NCBI GenBank assembly: GCA_964626015.1
Contig: CAZVCC010000001.1
Coordinates: forward strand, 1-64,000
Source: CAIKZJ01 sp964626015
GTDB lineage: Bacteria > Bacteroidota > Ignavibacteria > Tepidaquicellales > Tepidaquicellaceae
Direction: 5' to 3'
Length of the DNA stretch: 64,000 bases
In this document: positions 48,361-56,553 of the stretch, piece after piece
Numbering within the stretch: position 1 is the stretch's first letter
Layout of the letters: the number at the start of each line of letters is the position of its first letter
Made by a program: the position numbers and the translations under genes
Notes under the pieces: model-generated
The model's database searches: none
What the model was told of the DNA's origin: nothing
Seen by the model: the letters and a program-made list of their open reading frames with translations, nothing else

Positions 48361-49632
48361 ATGAATTATAAAACGTTAAAAGTTATCCTGATAATATTTT
48401 TGTTTAACAGCTTTGCGTATCCTCAAACAAAGTTGTTAATACCAATGGAATCTTCTGGTCAGGCAAACCATTTAAAAGCTTATGGTGTTGCGTACAGATT
48501 TCTTCTTGAAGGCGGCGAACTTGATTGGCTGCTTAATTTCAAAGGAGGTGCTTTTATGTTTAGTTATTCCTCTCGGATAGAGAATGAATGTAAATCTAAA
48601 GGAGTAAGCTATGAACTTCTGGATGGTACTGCAGCGGCTCAGGTTTATGCAGCGGTGAAAGATGAAAGCAATAATATGGATATCATACGCCTTGAAAAAG
48701 TTGCTAAGATTGCAGTTTATGTCCCGCCAAATGCTTTACCTTGGGACGATGCTGTTCAGCTTGTTCTGGACTATGCTGAAATCCCTTATCAGAAATTATG
48801 GGACGAAGAGGTTCTGTCGGATAAGCTTAAAGGGGTTGATTGGATTCATCTTCACCATGAAGATTTTACCGGTCAGTACGGTAAGTTTTTTGCTAACTAT
48901 GGTGCATCTCCATGGTATCTAACACAGAAAGCCGTTAATGAAGAAACAGCAAAGAAACTCGGTTTCAGCAAAGTATCTAAACTTAAACTTGCTGTCGTGA
49001 AAAAGCTTAAAGAATATGTATCTAATGGAGGATTTCTTTTTACAATGTGTAGCGCAACTGATACATACGATATATCACTTGCAAGCCAGTATACTGATAT
49101 CTGTGATGTCATGTATGACGGCGATCCTTTCGACCCTGATGCGAATTTAAAACTCGATTATTCAGAATGTATGGCACTTGAAAATTTTCAGGTTGAACTT
49201 AATCCCTACATCTACAAATACTCAAACATCGATATTACACAAGACTTACTTAGTATTGGACAGTTTAATGATTATTTCAAACTTGTTGAGTTCTCCGCAA
49301 AGCTTGACCCGGTACCTTCTATGCTTACTCAATGCCATACTGCATTGGTTTCAGGTTTTCTCGGTCAGACAAGCGGTTTTAGAAAAGATTTCCTTAAAAA
49401 GAATGTTACTGTAATGGGAATGAACGAAGGATTGAATCTTGTGAAGTACATCCATGGTAATTATGGCAAGGGTACATTTACATTCTTTGGCGGTCATGAC
49501 CCAGAAGATTACGCACATCTCGTAGGTGCTCCACCAACAGAATTGAATATGCATCCGAATTCTCCTGGTTACAGACTGATCTTAAACAATGTTCTTTTTC
49601 CCGCTGCAAAAAAGAAGAAATTGAAAACTTGA
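48361..49632 (+). CDS. Secreted amidotransferase-fold protein (often labelled asparagine synthetase B)
   Basis: The 423-residue protein has a signal peptide (ending AYPQ) and the opening KLLIPMESSGQANHLKAYGVAYRFLLEGGELDWLL in relaxed form. I recall related proteins in this lineage being labelled asparagine synthetase B, a label that looks unsafe. It shows an elbow-like NGGFLFTMCSATDTYDISLA segment, with a cysteine after a beta strand, and a late FTFFGGHDPEDYAH block carrying a histidine, reminiscent of class I glutamine amidotransferase or ThuA-like folds. No AMP-forming ligase motif is visible. The substrate is unknown. The next gene starts inside its stop codon. Confidence 0.65.
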   Translation: MNYKTLKVILIIFLFNSFAYPQTKLLIPMESSGQANHLKAYGVAYRFLLEGGELDWLLNFKGGAFMFSYSSRIENECKSKGVSYELLDGTAAAQVYAAVKDESNNMDIIRLEKVAKIAVYVPPNALPWDDAVQLVLDYAEIPYQKLWDEEVLSDKLKGVDWIHLHHEDFTGQYGKFFANYGASPWYLTQKAVNEETAKKLGFSKVSKLKLAVVKKLKEYVSNGGFLFTMCSATDTYDISLASQYTDICDVMYDGDPFDPDANLKLDYSECMALENFQVELNPYIYKYSNIDITQDLLSIGQFNDYFKLVEFSAKLDPVPSMLTQCHTALVSGFLGQTSGFRKDFLKKNVTVMGMNEGLNLVKYIHGNYGKGTFTFFGGHDPEDYAHLVGAPPTELNMHPNSPGYRLILNNVLFPAAKKKKLKT

Positions 49633-50489
49633 AAAAATATTCGTTAATATTTCTTTTGATGCTTTTTCTCTTTTCTTGCAATACAGAAATGGATAAAGCA
49701 CGAGTAACAGTAATTGACGACCTTGGAAATGAATTTGACTTCAAGGATGAACCTGTAAGAGTAATTTCACTCGCTCCAAGTATTACGGAGTCTATTTATT
49801 TTCTTGGACTCGATACAAATCTAATCGGAGTCACTAAATACTGTGATTTCCCTGAACAAGCAAAATTGAAGAACAACATCGGCGGAATGCTTGACCCTAA
49901 TCTGGAAATAATTGCAAATCTGAATCCTGATTTAATATTCCTTACAACGGAAGGTAATTCCCAGATAACGTATAAATCATTGAAAGACCTTGGTTTCAGG
50001 GTCTTCGTCCTTAATCCTAAAAATGTTGAGGGCATCGTAACCTCACTTGAAAAGCTGAATTTGATATTTGAAAATTCGGTAAGCGATAGTGTCCTTAAGG
50101 AATTTAAAAAAGAGTTGAAATCAATATCTAACGATTCACAATCAAGAATGTTTGCAGGATTTCTTGCTTTGAAACCGCTCATCTCTTTTAATAAAAAAAC
50201 TTTCCTCAATGATGTTTTTAGAAAGAGTGGATTTTCTAATGTATATGAAAATGAAAATCTTGATTATCCTTCAATTGCTGAGGAAGACCTTTTTACAAAA
50301 GACCCTGATTACCTTTTCATATTTACAGAAAAATCAAATGAAACAAATATTAAAAAAGAACTCGAAGTTAGATTTGATAGACTCAAATCCGTTAGAAAAA
50401 AATCTTATTTTGTATTGGACGAAAATGTATTCACGAGACCGGGACCAAGAGTGTTAAATTCAATAAAAAAGTTAAATACTATTCGTTGA
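49629..50489 (+). CDS. BtuF-like periplasmic substrate-binding lipoprotein
   Basis: After a lipobox (LFSCN, Cys17), the class III binding-protein fold shows the BtuF/FecB-type lead RVISLAPSITESIYFLGLDTNLIGVTKYCDFP, then GGMLDPNLEIIANLNPDLIFL. Such proteins bind cobalamin, haem or ferric siderophores for an ABC importer. The translocator genes are not in the window. Cobalamin is attractive because the mutase at 34.2 kb needs it, but this is inference. The start is TTG, overlapping the stop of the upstream gene (TTGA). Confidence 0.85.
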   Translation: MKKYSLIFLLMLFLFSCNTEMDKARVTVIDDLGNEFDFKDEPVRVISLAPSITESIYFLGLDTNLIGVTKYCDFPEQAKLKNNIGGMLDPNLEIIANLNPDLIFLTTEGNSQITYKSLKDLGFRVFVLNPKNVEGIVTSLEKLNLIFENSVSDSVLKEFKKELKSISNDSQSRMFAGFLALKPLISFNKKTFLNDVFRKSGFSNVYENENLDYPSIAEEDLFTKDPDYLFIFTEKSNETNIKKELEVRFDRLKSVRKKSYFVLDENVFTRPGPRVLNSIKKLNTIR

Positions 50490-50535
50490 AAGATATTAAG
50501 ATTGAATATATTTTGTAACTGATTCAGAAAATAAA

Positions 50536-50572
50536 ATAGTATACATACTATATTTTTAAACGCATATACTAT
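50536..50572 (+). promoter_or_regulatory. Candidate enhancer-binding sites upstream of the sigma-54 promoter
   Basis: A perfect palindrome ATAGTAT-AC-ATACTAT (50536-50551) is followed by a third copy of the half-site, ATACTAT, at 50566-50572. The two ATACTAT copies start 21 bases apart, two helical turns. The palindrome lies about 140 bases before the -24/-12 element, the usual distance for bacterial enhancer-binding proteins. Confidence 0.5.
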
Positions 50573-50675
50573 GATATTAACCGTAATTAATACATTTTTC
50601 TCTTATATTATATTATAAAGAGCATATAAATTACTGATAAAACATGTTTTATTTTATTAATCAATATCAATATTC

Positions 50676-50691
50676 TGGCACACTAATTGCT
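50676..50691 (+). promoter_or_regulatory. Sigma-54 (-24/-12) promoter of the exopolysaccharide operon
   Basis: TGGCAC (50676-50681), five bases, TTGCT (50687-50691). The invariant GG and GC are exactly ten bases apart, matching the RpoN consensus. Transcription would start near 50702, about 40 bases before the TTG start of the NfrA-like gene. Confidence 0.8.
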
Positions 50692-50741
50692 ACACAAAAT
50701 ATAGATTTTTATAAAATTAAAAAATGAATTAAATTAACATT

Positions 50742-51911
50742 TTGATAAAGAAAATTTTAAATATTGCAGTTGTTTTACTGATGAGTTCAGCAGGTTTTGC
50801 TGCAGCACAGGATTTTACATCCTTGACTGAGAGTATAGGCGAAACAAAATTGACTTTATCAAGCATTGTTTCCGATGATTTTATCCCTCAGGACACTATA
50901 CCTAATGCATCCGAAACCGAGCTTTTAAACAGAGGTTATGATTACACTAACAAAAGAATGTACAATGAGGCTATAAATTCATTTACACAATATTTAAGAA
51001 CAAAACCGGAAGATTCGAAGATACACTTGCAGCTAGGATATCTTTATGATGCAAGCAGGAAATATGAGAGCGCATACAATAGTTTTGGAAAAGTAATGGA
51101 ATTTTCGAACAGTGATGATGAAATTGATAAGGCCACAATTTCCAGATACTACATGAGAGAAAAAATGATTCAAAATTCAGTTGTGTCATTTGACCTGTAC
51201 TTCTACAATTTTTATGACACTTATTACCAAAACTATGTTGGGAATCTTCTTACACATTTAAACGTAAAACTTGCAAAAGGAATTCATGTCGGACCATATT
51301 TTGATACTTACTTTGACTCAAAATCAAAACCCAGTAATATTTTAAATGACCGATATGTAGAATTCGGAGCTTTTACTAAGTTTACTATAACTGACTGGAT
51401 GAGTTTAGAAGTTAGAGCAGGATACGTCAGAGAAATTGATTTCAAGAAAAACAGTTTTAGCTTTAAACCAATTCTTACTATGGGTAAAAGGATTGGCACA
51501 GCGAATTTCTACAAACCAACAAGATCACAGAATACCGAGAGCTTCTATTATGATATTTACGCATCTGCCTTGTATGATTATAAGTTTAGAAATGTATTCG
51601 TCAATTTACAGAATAAAGAAGCCCTTAGATTCATGCTTGCCGGATATTCGTACTTTGAGTTTTATCTTAAGCAGGAAATCGCTGCTGATTCTAAAGGGCT
51701 GGATTATAACAATTATTTAGATTTTGGTGCGGGAGTTTCTTTTAAACCTAACATTCAAAGTTTTCCGGTGTTATTCTTAGAAGGTGTGTACAGAAACTTC
51801 TTCGTAAGTACTAACCCGAATACAAACGAACCGGTGTATTTTGCCGGAGATATGAGGAGCTTTTTTACTGTGAGAGCAGGATTTTTACTATATTATAATA
51901 CAAAACTATGA
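50742..51911 (+). CDS. NfrA-like TPR plus outer-membrane barrel protein
   Basis: The 389-residue protein has a signal peptide (ending AAAQ), two TPR-type helical hairpins (about 60-127: LLNRGYDYTNKRMYNEAINSF, then a LQLGYLYDASRKYESA unit) and, from about 150, a beta-barrel region of amphipathic strands with aromatic ends. That order, together with the adjoining NfrB-like and WecB-like genes, matches NfrA, the outer-membrane component that exports the N4 glycan receptor in E. coli, in a much shorter form. The start is TTG and the 3' end overlaps the glycosyltransferase gene by four bases. Confidence 0.7.
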   Translation: MIKKILNIAVVLLMSSAGFAAAQDFTSLTESIGETKLTLSSIVSDDFIPQDTIPNASETELLNRGYDYTNKRMYNEAINSFTQYLRTKPEDSKIHLQLGYLYDASRKYESAYNSFGKVMEFSNSDDEIDKATISRYYMREKMIQNSVVSFDLYFYNFYDTYYQNYVGNLLTHLNVKLAKGIHVGPYFDTYFDSKSKPSNILNDRYVEFGAFTKFTITDWMSLEVRAGYVREIDFKKNSFSFKPILTMGKRIGTANFYKPTRSQNTESFYYDIYASALYDYKFRNVFVNLQNKEALRFMLAGYSYFEFYLKQEIAADSKGLDYNNYLDFGAGVSFKPNIQSFPVLFLEGVYRNFFVSTNPNTNEPVYFAGDMRSFFTVRAGFLLYYNTKL

Positions 51912-53389
51912 TTTACGACATTTTCCAAATATTGCTGTGGATTACCGCAATCATGCTGTTCATCAGCGGGGTTGATGACCTTTATTTGGACCTTCTATAT
52001 TGGTTTGAAAAGGGTAATTACAAGCGCAAACTACCGGATTTTTCAGAAATGTTTGAAAAACCCGAAAAACCTATTGCTGTGTTTATAGGTGCTTGGAAAG
52101 AATCAGGTGTTATCGGAAGAACGTTGAGCTATGCCGTTAAGAATCTTAAATATGAGAATTATAGGTTCTTCCTTGGTGTATATCCTAATGACCCGGAAAC
52201 TTTAAAAGTTGTTCAGGAGGTCTCACAAAAAGATTCCAGAGTTATCCCTTGTGTTAATAATGTTAATGGACCTACAACTAAAGCTGATAACCTAAATTTA
52301 CTCTATGCTGGTCTTATTGAATATGAAAAACAATACGGAAAGTTTGAAATCATTCTTGTTCATGATGCTGAAGATTTTATCCATCCGTTTTCTTTAAAGC
52401 TTTATAATCTTTTACTCGGTTACAAGGGATACCATGCTATTCAGATTCCTGTTATACCAATTAAAAGCAAGCTCGGTAAACTCTTCCATCGTACTTACTG
52501 CGATGCTTTTGCCGAAGTTCATACTAAAGACATGATAGTTCGACAAGCTATGGGTACGTTTATTCCCTTTGCCGGAACAGGTATGGGATTTCATAGAAAA
52601 ACATTTAACTTTCTTGAAAAGCATTACCATGAGAATATAAACGGTAAAAATAAGGAAAATAATTATGTTGACCCGTTCAACACTAATTATCAGCCCGATT
52701 TTTCTCTTAGTGATAAGGATGTTTCATTCTCAGAAGAAGACCTTGTTTTTCAAAATGACGAAACGCATAAAGATACTATTCATATCAATAAAACAAGATA
52801 TCAGGACGACCCCTTTAAAACTTTAAATCCGAGAAATGGGGAGTCAAACAGGTCTATTAAAGACTATCTCAGGAGTTATACGTTTATGTTTATGGCAATT
52901 ATTATCGGGTGGATTTCATTCCTTGTTTATACAGGGAAAACCGAATCAAATGATTCTATGTTTGCTTCAAGTGATTTAATGAATAATCTGAGTTTTTCAC
53001 CAAGTGACGCTATTGCGAAAAGTAATATTTCGGGCGAATTATCGGCGAAATATGACTTATCAGAATCAGGTATTCCAATCGATGAAATCGTTAGCGTAAG
53101 CAATGGTTTCTCTGATATTAAATATAATGTTCTCTATACAGAATCAGGAATTAATAAATTCAGCATTATTGAATCCACTTGGAGCAATGAACTGTCAGCG
53201 GGGAAAAGGGTTAATGAACTAAAATATTCAGGTATTCTATCTGGTAAATCTGTTTCGGTAAAACTGTCAATTCTTGACGGTAAGAATATTTACAGAGTTA
53301 TCATTTCAGATTACGATAAATTAATAGACGCAAGACGGGATATTTCAAAATTGAAAGAACCTGTAAAACAAACTACTAAAAATTATTAG
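51908..53389 (+). CDS. Split NfrB-like glycosyltransferase, N-terminal half, with TM-SPOR extension
   Basis: Residues 1-247 are the front half of an NfrB-type GT2 enzyme: an N-terminal membrane helix (7-29), AVFIGAWKESGVIGRTL, the metal/nucleotide motif HDAEDFIHP (152-160), and FAGTGMGFHR (221-230). The sequence then leaves the family: a polar linker, DPFK (301-304), one membrane helix (323-341) and a SPOR domain (about 412-485) that would lie in the periplasm. The TED base and QxxRW motif needed for catalysis are absent here and occur in the gene at 53797. SPOR domains bind septal peptidoglycan lacking stem peptides. The gene overlaps the NfrA-like gene by four bases. Confidence 0.82.
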   Translation: MIYDIFQILLWITAIMLFISGVDDLYLDLLYWFEKGNYKRKLPDFSEMFEKPEKPIAVFIGAWKESGVIGRTLSYAVKNLKYENYRFFLGVYPNDPETLKVVQEVSQKDSRVIPCVNNVNGPTTKADNLNLLYAGLIEYEKQYGKFEIILVHDAEDFIHPFSLKLYNLLLGYKGYHAIQIPVIPIKSKLGKLFHRTYCDAFAEVHTKDMIVRQAMGTFIPFAGTGMGFHRKTFNFLEKHYHENINGKNKENNYVDPFNTNYQPDFSLSDKDVSFSEEDLVFQNDETHKDTIHINKTRYQDDPFKTLNPRNGESNRSIKDYLRSYTFMFMAIIIGWISFLVYTGKTESNDSMFASSDLMNNLSFSPSDAIAKSNISGELSAKYDLSESGIPIDEIVSVSNGFSDIKYNVLYTESGINKFSIIESTWSNELSAGKRVNELKYSGILSGKSVSVKLSILDGKNIYRVIISDYDKLIDARRDISKLKEPVKQTTKNY

Positions 53390-53390
53390 G

Positions 53391-53780
53391 ATGGAAAAAA
53401 AATCAGGGCACAACAGTTATTTCGAGAGTCTGGGGTTGAAAGACGAAGATTTCATCTTCAATAACAACGAAGAAGAAAAAATCAGTACAAATTCTGAAAA
53501 TTTAAATTCCCTAAATTTTAATTCGACTAACTTTAATGAAGACCCCTTTAAAATTCTAAGCGGTAATCATAAAGAAACTACCAAAAAGTCTACATCGGCG
53601 TTTATAAAGGTTTTCACACTCCTTTTTATGCTAATGCTTGTCGGATGGGTTATATTCGTAATTTACACGGGTAATGATTCGGACACGTTGCGAGGCAACA
53701 GATTGAAAAATAGAATAAGTATTTCTCCAGATAACGTACAGGCAAAACCAAATAATAACGAAACTAAAATTAATAAATAA
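53391..53780 (+). CDS. Small single-pass membrane protein paralogous to the upstream TM module
   Basis: The 129-residue protein has a polar, Asn/Glu-rich cytosolic part, EDPFK (50-54), one membrane helix (about 71-92) and a short polar tail. It aligns with residues 265-372 of the gene just upstream: LKDEDFIFNN against FSEEDLVFQN, EDPFKIL against DDPFKTL, VGWVIFVIYTG against IGWISFLVYTG, and ISISPDNVQAK against LSFSPSDAIAK. It is therefore a duplicated TM module lacking the SPOR domain. The ATG lies one base after the upstream stop. I know no named family; a role in assembling the split enzyme is conjecture. Confidence 0.75.
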   Translation: MEKKSGHNSYFESLGLKDEDFIFNNNEEEKISTNSENLNSLNFNSTNFNEDPFKILSGNHKETTKKSTSAFIKVFTLLFMLMLVGWVIFVIYTGNDSDTLRGNRLKNRISISPDNVQAKPNNNETKINK

Positions 53781-53796
53781 TTACAACTATAAGATA

Positions 53797-55191
53797 ATGA
53801 CATCCAGTGAACAGAACATATTTAAGAATCTCGGCGATCATCTGAACGACGATAGTAAAAATAAACAGTCGATTGATGATAAGATTAAAGAAATCGAAGA
53901 GAGAATCCGTGGACTGTATGATAACAAATCGTCGCAGAATCTTAATATTAGCCGTAAGCAGTTAGAAAACGATCTGTACCTTAAACAGAAACTTGATTCG
54001 TTCAGAGAGAACATTCAACATTCATCAAATGAAATGAAATCAGCTGTTAAAGACCCGGTTCTAAATTCTGACGGTACACAGAGTCTATTCTCGCAGGCAG
54101 CAGGTAAATATTCTGAGTATTCAGAAAAGGATGAGGATCTGTCCGGAACACTAAGCGAAATTCAAGATAGAATTTCAAAACTCAATACGTTCACAGAAAG
54201 TCAACCATTGAGTAATAATAAACAAGAAGATGTTACAGCTGATAAATTATCCGATAAAGAACGTGAATTGTTCGCCAAAATGTTTAATGCTTTTTATGAA
54301 GAATCAAAAAAGATAGATAAAAAATCAGACGAAGATCTACTCAAAGACAAACTCGAAAATTTCGACGAGAAAATCAGTAATGTGAAAGAGGGTTTATCTT
54401 CACATTCTTCTGTTGAACAGGAAATAAAATCAGATGTAAGAGCTAAATCCGACGAATTAAAAAAGATTGAAGGTAAAGTTGATTTAAAATCTGAACCTAC
54501 TCAAAAAAAGGTAGAAGCTAAGCAAGTAGCTCCTCATGGACCAATAACTATAAGACCGAAACAAAAGAAAGAAGGTCTCTTCAATGATATAAACTTGACT
54601 GAAGATTATGAACTTGGTTTTAGATTCCATGAGCTTGGTTTTAAAACTGGCTTCTTCAACGTAAAGCTTGACGAAGATGATGATTCCTCTCGTATCGCGA
54701 CTGCAGAGTTTTTCCCAAATACTTTCTGGGCAGCCGTAAAACAGCGCTCAAGATGGGTAGCTGGAATAGTATTTCAGAATTGGAAATCTCATAAATGGTC
54801 AGGTAACTTAGTTACGAAGTACTTTCTGTTCAGAGACAGAAAATCAGTATTCAGCTTCTTCAGCGCATTTCTTTCGAATGTAGTCCTTTTGTACCTCTTA
54901 TTTGCGGTACTTAGCAAGATATTTCAGTGGACTCACGTTAACTCACTCGTTGGGCACAGCTCAGTCCTCTGGCTGCTTATGATTTCAAACCTGGTATTTA
55001 TGATTTCCAGGTTATCACATAGATTTATTTTTACATACAACTGGTATGGTTTCAGTTACGCTTTCTTCAGTTTATTCAGATTACCAGTAGATACAATCGT
55101 TAATTTCTTTGCAATTGCCCGATCTTTCAGCGTTTACAAAAACACAAAATCGAAAGCAAAAGTCGTCTGGGATTCAACGACGCACTATTAA
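53797..55191 (+). CDS. Split NfrB-like glycosyltransferase, C-terminal half, with coiled-coil extension
   Basis: Residues 1 to about 255 are charged and helical with heptad-like stretches (IDDKIKEIEERIRGLY; LKDKLENFDEKISNVKEGL), predicted coiled coil. From about 259 the NfrB-type GT2 resumes exactly where the 51908 gene stops: NDINLTEDYELGFRFHELGF with the catalytic TED (268-270), then FFPNTFWAAVKQRSRWVAGI with QxxRW (316-320), and about four C-terminal membrane helices. Alone it lacks the nucleotide-binding half. No c-di-GMP-binding MshEN domain follows, unlike E. coli NfrB. The two halves sit in different reading frames with intact starts and stops. Confidence 0.82.
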   Translation: MTSSEQNIFKNLGDHLNDDSKNKQSIDDKIKEIEERIRGLYDNKSSQNLNISRKQLENDLYLKQKLDSFRENIQHSSNEMKSAVKDPVLNSDGTQSLFSQAAGKYSEYSEKDEDLSGTLSEIQDRISKLNTFTESQPLSNNKQEDVTADKLSDKERELFAKMFNAFYEESKKIDKKSDEDLLKDKLENFDEKISNVKEGLSSHSSVEQEIKSDVRAKSDELKKIEGKVDLKSEPTQKKVEAKQVAPHGPITIRPKQKKEGLFNDINLTEDYELGFRFHELGFKTGFFNVKLDEDDDSSRIATAEFFPNTFWAAVKQRSRWVAGIVFQNWKSHKWSGNLVTKYFLFRDRKSVFSFFSAFLSNVVLLYLLFAVLSKIFQWTHVNSLVGHSSVLWLLMISNLVFMISRLSHRFIFTYNWYGFSYAFFSLFRLPVDTIVNFFAIARSFSVYKNTKSKAKVVWDSTTHY

Positions 55192-55277
55192 ACTGAATCC
55201 TTAAATATTATTGTAATTTAATATTTACATTATATTCGGCGGATTTCTACTTCTAAAAAACAGCATAAAAAAACTAT

Positions 55278-56396
55278 ATGACAAATAAAAAGAATATACT
55301 ATTTATTCTCGGAACAAGACCGGAAATTATTAAACTATTCGTTCTGTACAGAGAACTGAAAAATTCATCTGAATTTAATCCAATACTTTTTAACTCTGCA
55401 CAACAGACGATTTCTGAAGATATTCTTTCCTATCTGAACTTGAAGTTCGATATGTCCGCAGAAGAAATACCAAATCGCAGTGCTGACCTGGAATTGTTCA
55501 TTGCTCATCTTATGCAGGACCTTAACAGACAGTTTGTAAAAGGAGATTCAGGTCTGTTCATAAACGATGTACACGGCGTTGTCGTGCAGGGTGATACTGC
55601 GTCTGCTTATTCAGGTGCTGTTTGGAGTTTCTTGAATCAGATTCCTGTTTTTCACGTGGAGGCTGGACTTAGAACTTTCGACCATTTGAATCCATTCCCC
55701 GAAGAGTTCTTCAGAGAATCGATAGGAAGAGTCTCTTCCCTTAATTTCTGTCCTACTAATATTAGCTTTGGAAATTTGATAAGAGAAGGCATAAAAGAAG
55801 AGAAATGCTTCATAGTAGGAAATACGATTAATGACGCTATCGTGACCCTTTTAAATGAGAAAAAAATTATAGAATATCCTGAGAGAGATTATATTCTAAG
55901 TACTTTGCACAGACGCGAAAACTGGGATAAAGTAAAAGATTATTCTTCGATTATCAATAAACTCTTGAAAAAAGATAAAACAAAGAGAAAAATTATTCAT
56001 CTTTTGCATCCAAATCCTGCAATAAGAAAAAGCTTTTCTGAAGGGCTTTTTGACGGTACTCATGAGCTATTCGAAATTAAAGACCCTGTTAACGATTATT
56101 TTGCAATGCTTGGTATGGTTAGAAATGCGCATACAGTAATATCAGATTCAGGAGGCTTGCAGGAAGAAACACTTTTCTTTAACATACCTTGCGGTATTAT
56201 GAGGAAAGTTACTGAACGTCCAGAGGTTCTTGATAAAAATGCTAAACTCCTGAATTTCGATTATGATGAGGTTGCTCACTTTATCGACTACGCCGAATAT
56301 TTCAAAAGTAACGTCAACGATGAATATGATTATACGTTTGGAAATGGTGATACAAGTAAAAAGATCTTCGAATTGCTTAAAAAGTTTTATAAGTAA
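55278..56396 (+). CDS. wecB: UDP-N-acetylglucosamine 2-epimerase (non-hydrolysing)
   Basis: WecB converts UDP-GlcNAc to UDP-ManNAc. The 372-residue protein shows LGTRPEIIKLFVLYREL, VVQGDTASAYSGA, FHVEAGLRTFDHLNPFPEEF, STLHRRENWDK and the active-site ISDSGGLQEET. In the E. coli N4 glycan receptor pathway WecB supplies the ManNAc donor polymerised by NfrB, so its place at the end of this cluster supports the same job. It follows the catalytic-half gene by 86 bases. Confidence 0.92.
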   Translation: MTNKKNILFILGTRPEIIKLFVLYRELKNSSEFNPILFNSAQQTISEDILSYLNLKFDMSAEEIPNRSADLELFIAHLMQDLNRQFVKGDSGLFINDVHGVVVQGDTASAYSGAVWSFLNQIPVFHVEAGLRTFDHLNPFPEEFFRESIGRVSSLNFCPTNISFGNLIREGIKEEKCFIVGNTINDAIVTLLNEKKIIEYPERDYILSTLHRRENWDKVKDYSSIINKLLKKDKTKRKIIHLLHPNPAIRKSFSEGLFDGTHELFEIKDPVNDYFAMLGMVRNAHTVISDSGGLQEETLFFNIPCGIMRKVTERPEVLDKNAKLLNFDYDEVAHFIDYAEYFKSNVNDEYDYTFGNGDTSKKIFELLKKFYK

Positions 56397-56553
56397 TAAT
56401 TATTGATGATAAAAAAATTAATAGTTTATTCATTGGAAACAAAGTGTAACAACTATAATAAGTTATTTACTACCATGATTTTTAGAAGATTTAAAGGAAA
56501 ATCCTGGCATGGTATTTGAATAATAACAAATATTATAAATTAAAATAAAAAGT

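Noticed and set aside
48361..49632. Annotation as asparagine synthetase B
   Set aside because: The protein is secreted and shows neither the N-terminal Cys glutaminase nor the ATP-pyrophosphatase motif of AsnB; the name seems to be inherited.
51908..55191. Split glycosyltransferase considered as a sequencing frameshift
   Set aside because: The halves are about 1.9 kb apart with complete intervening reading frames, own starts and recognisable SPOR and TM modules; a single-base error cannot produce this.
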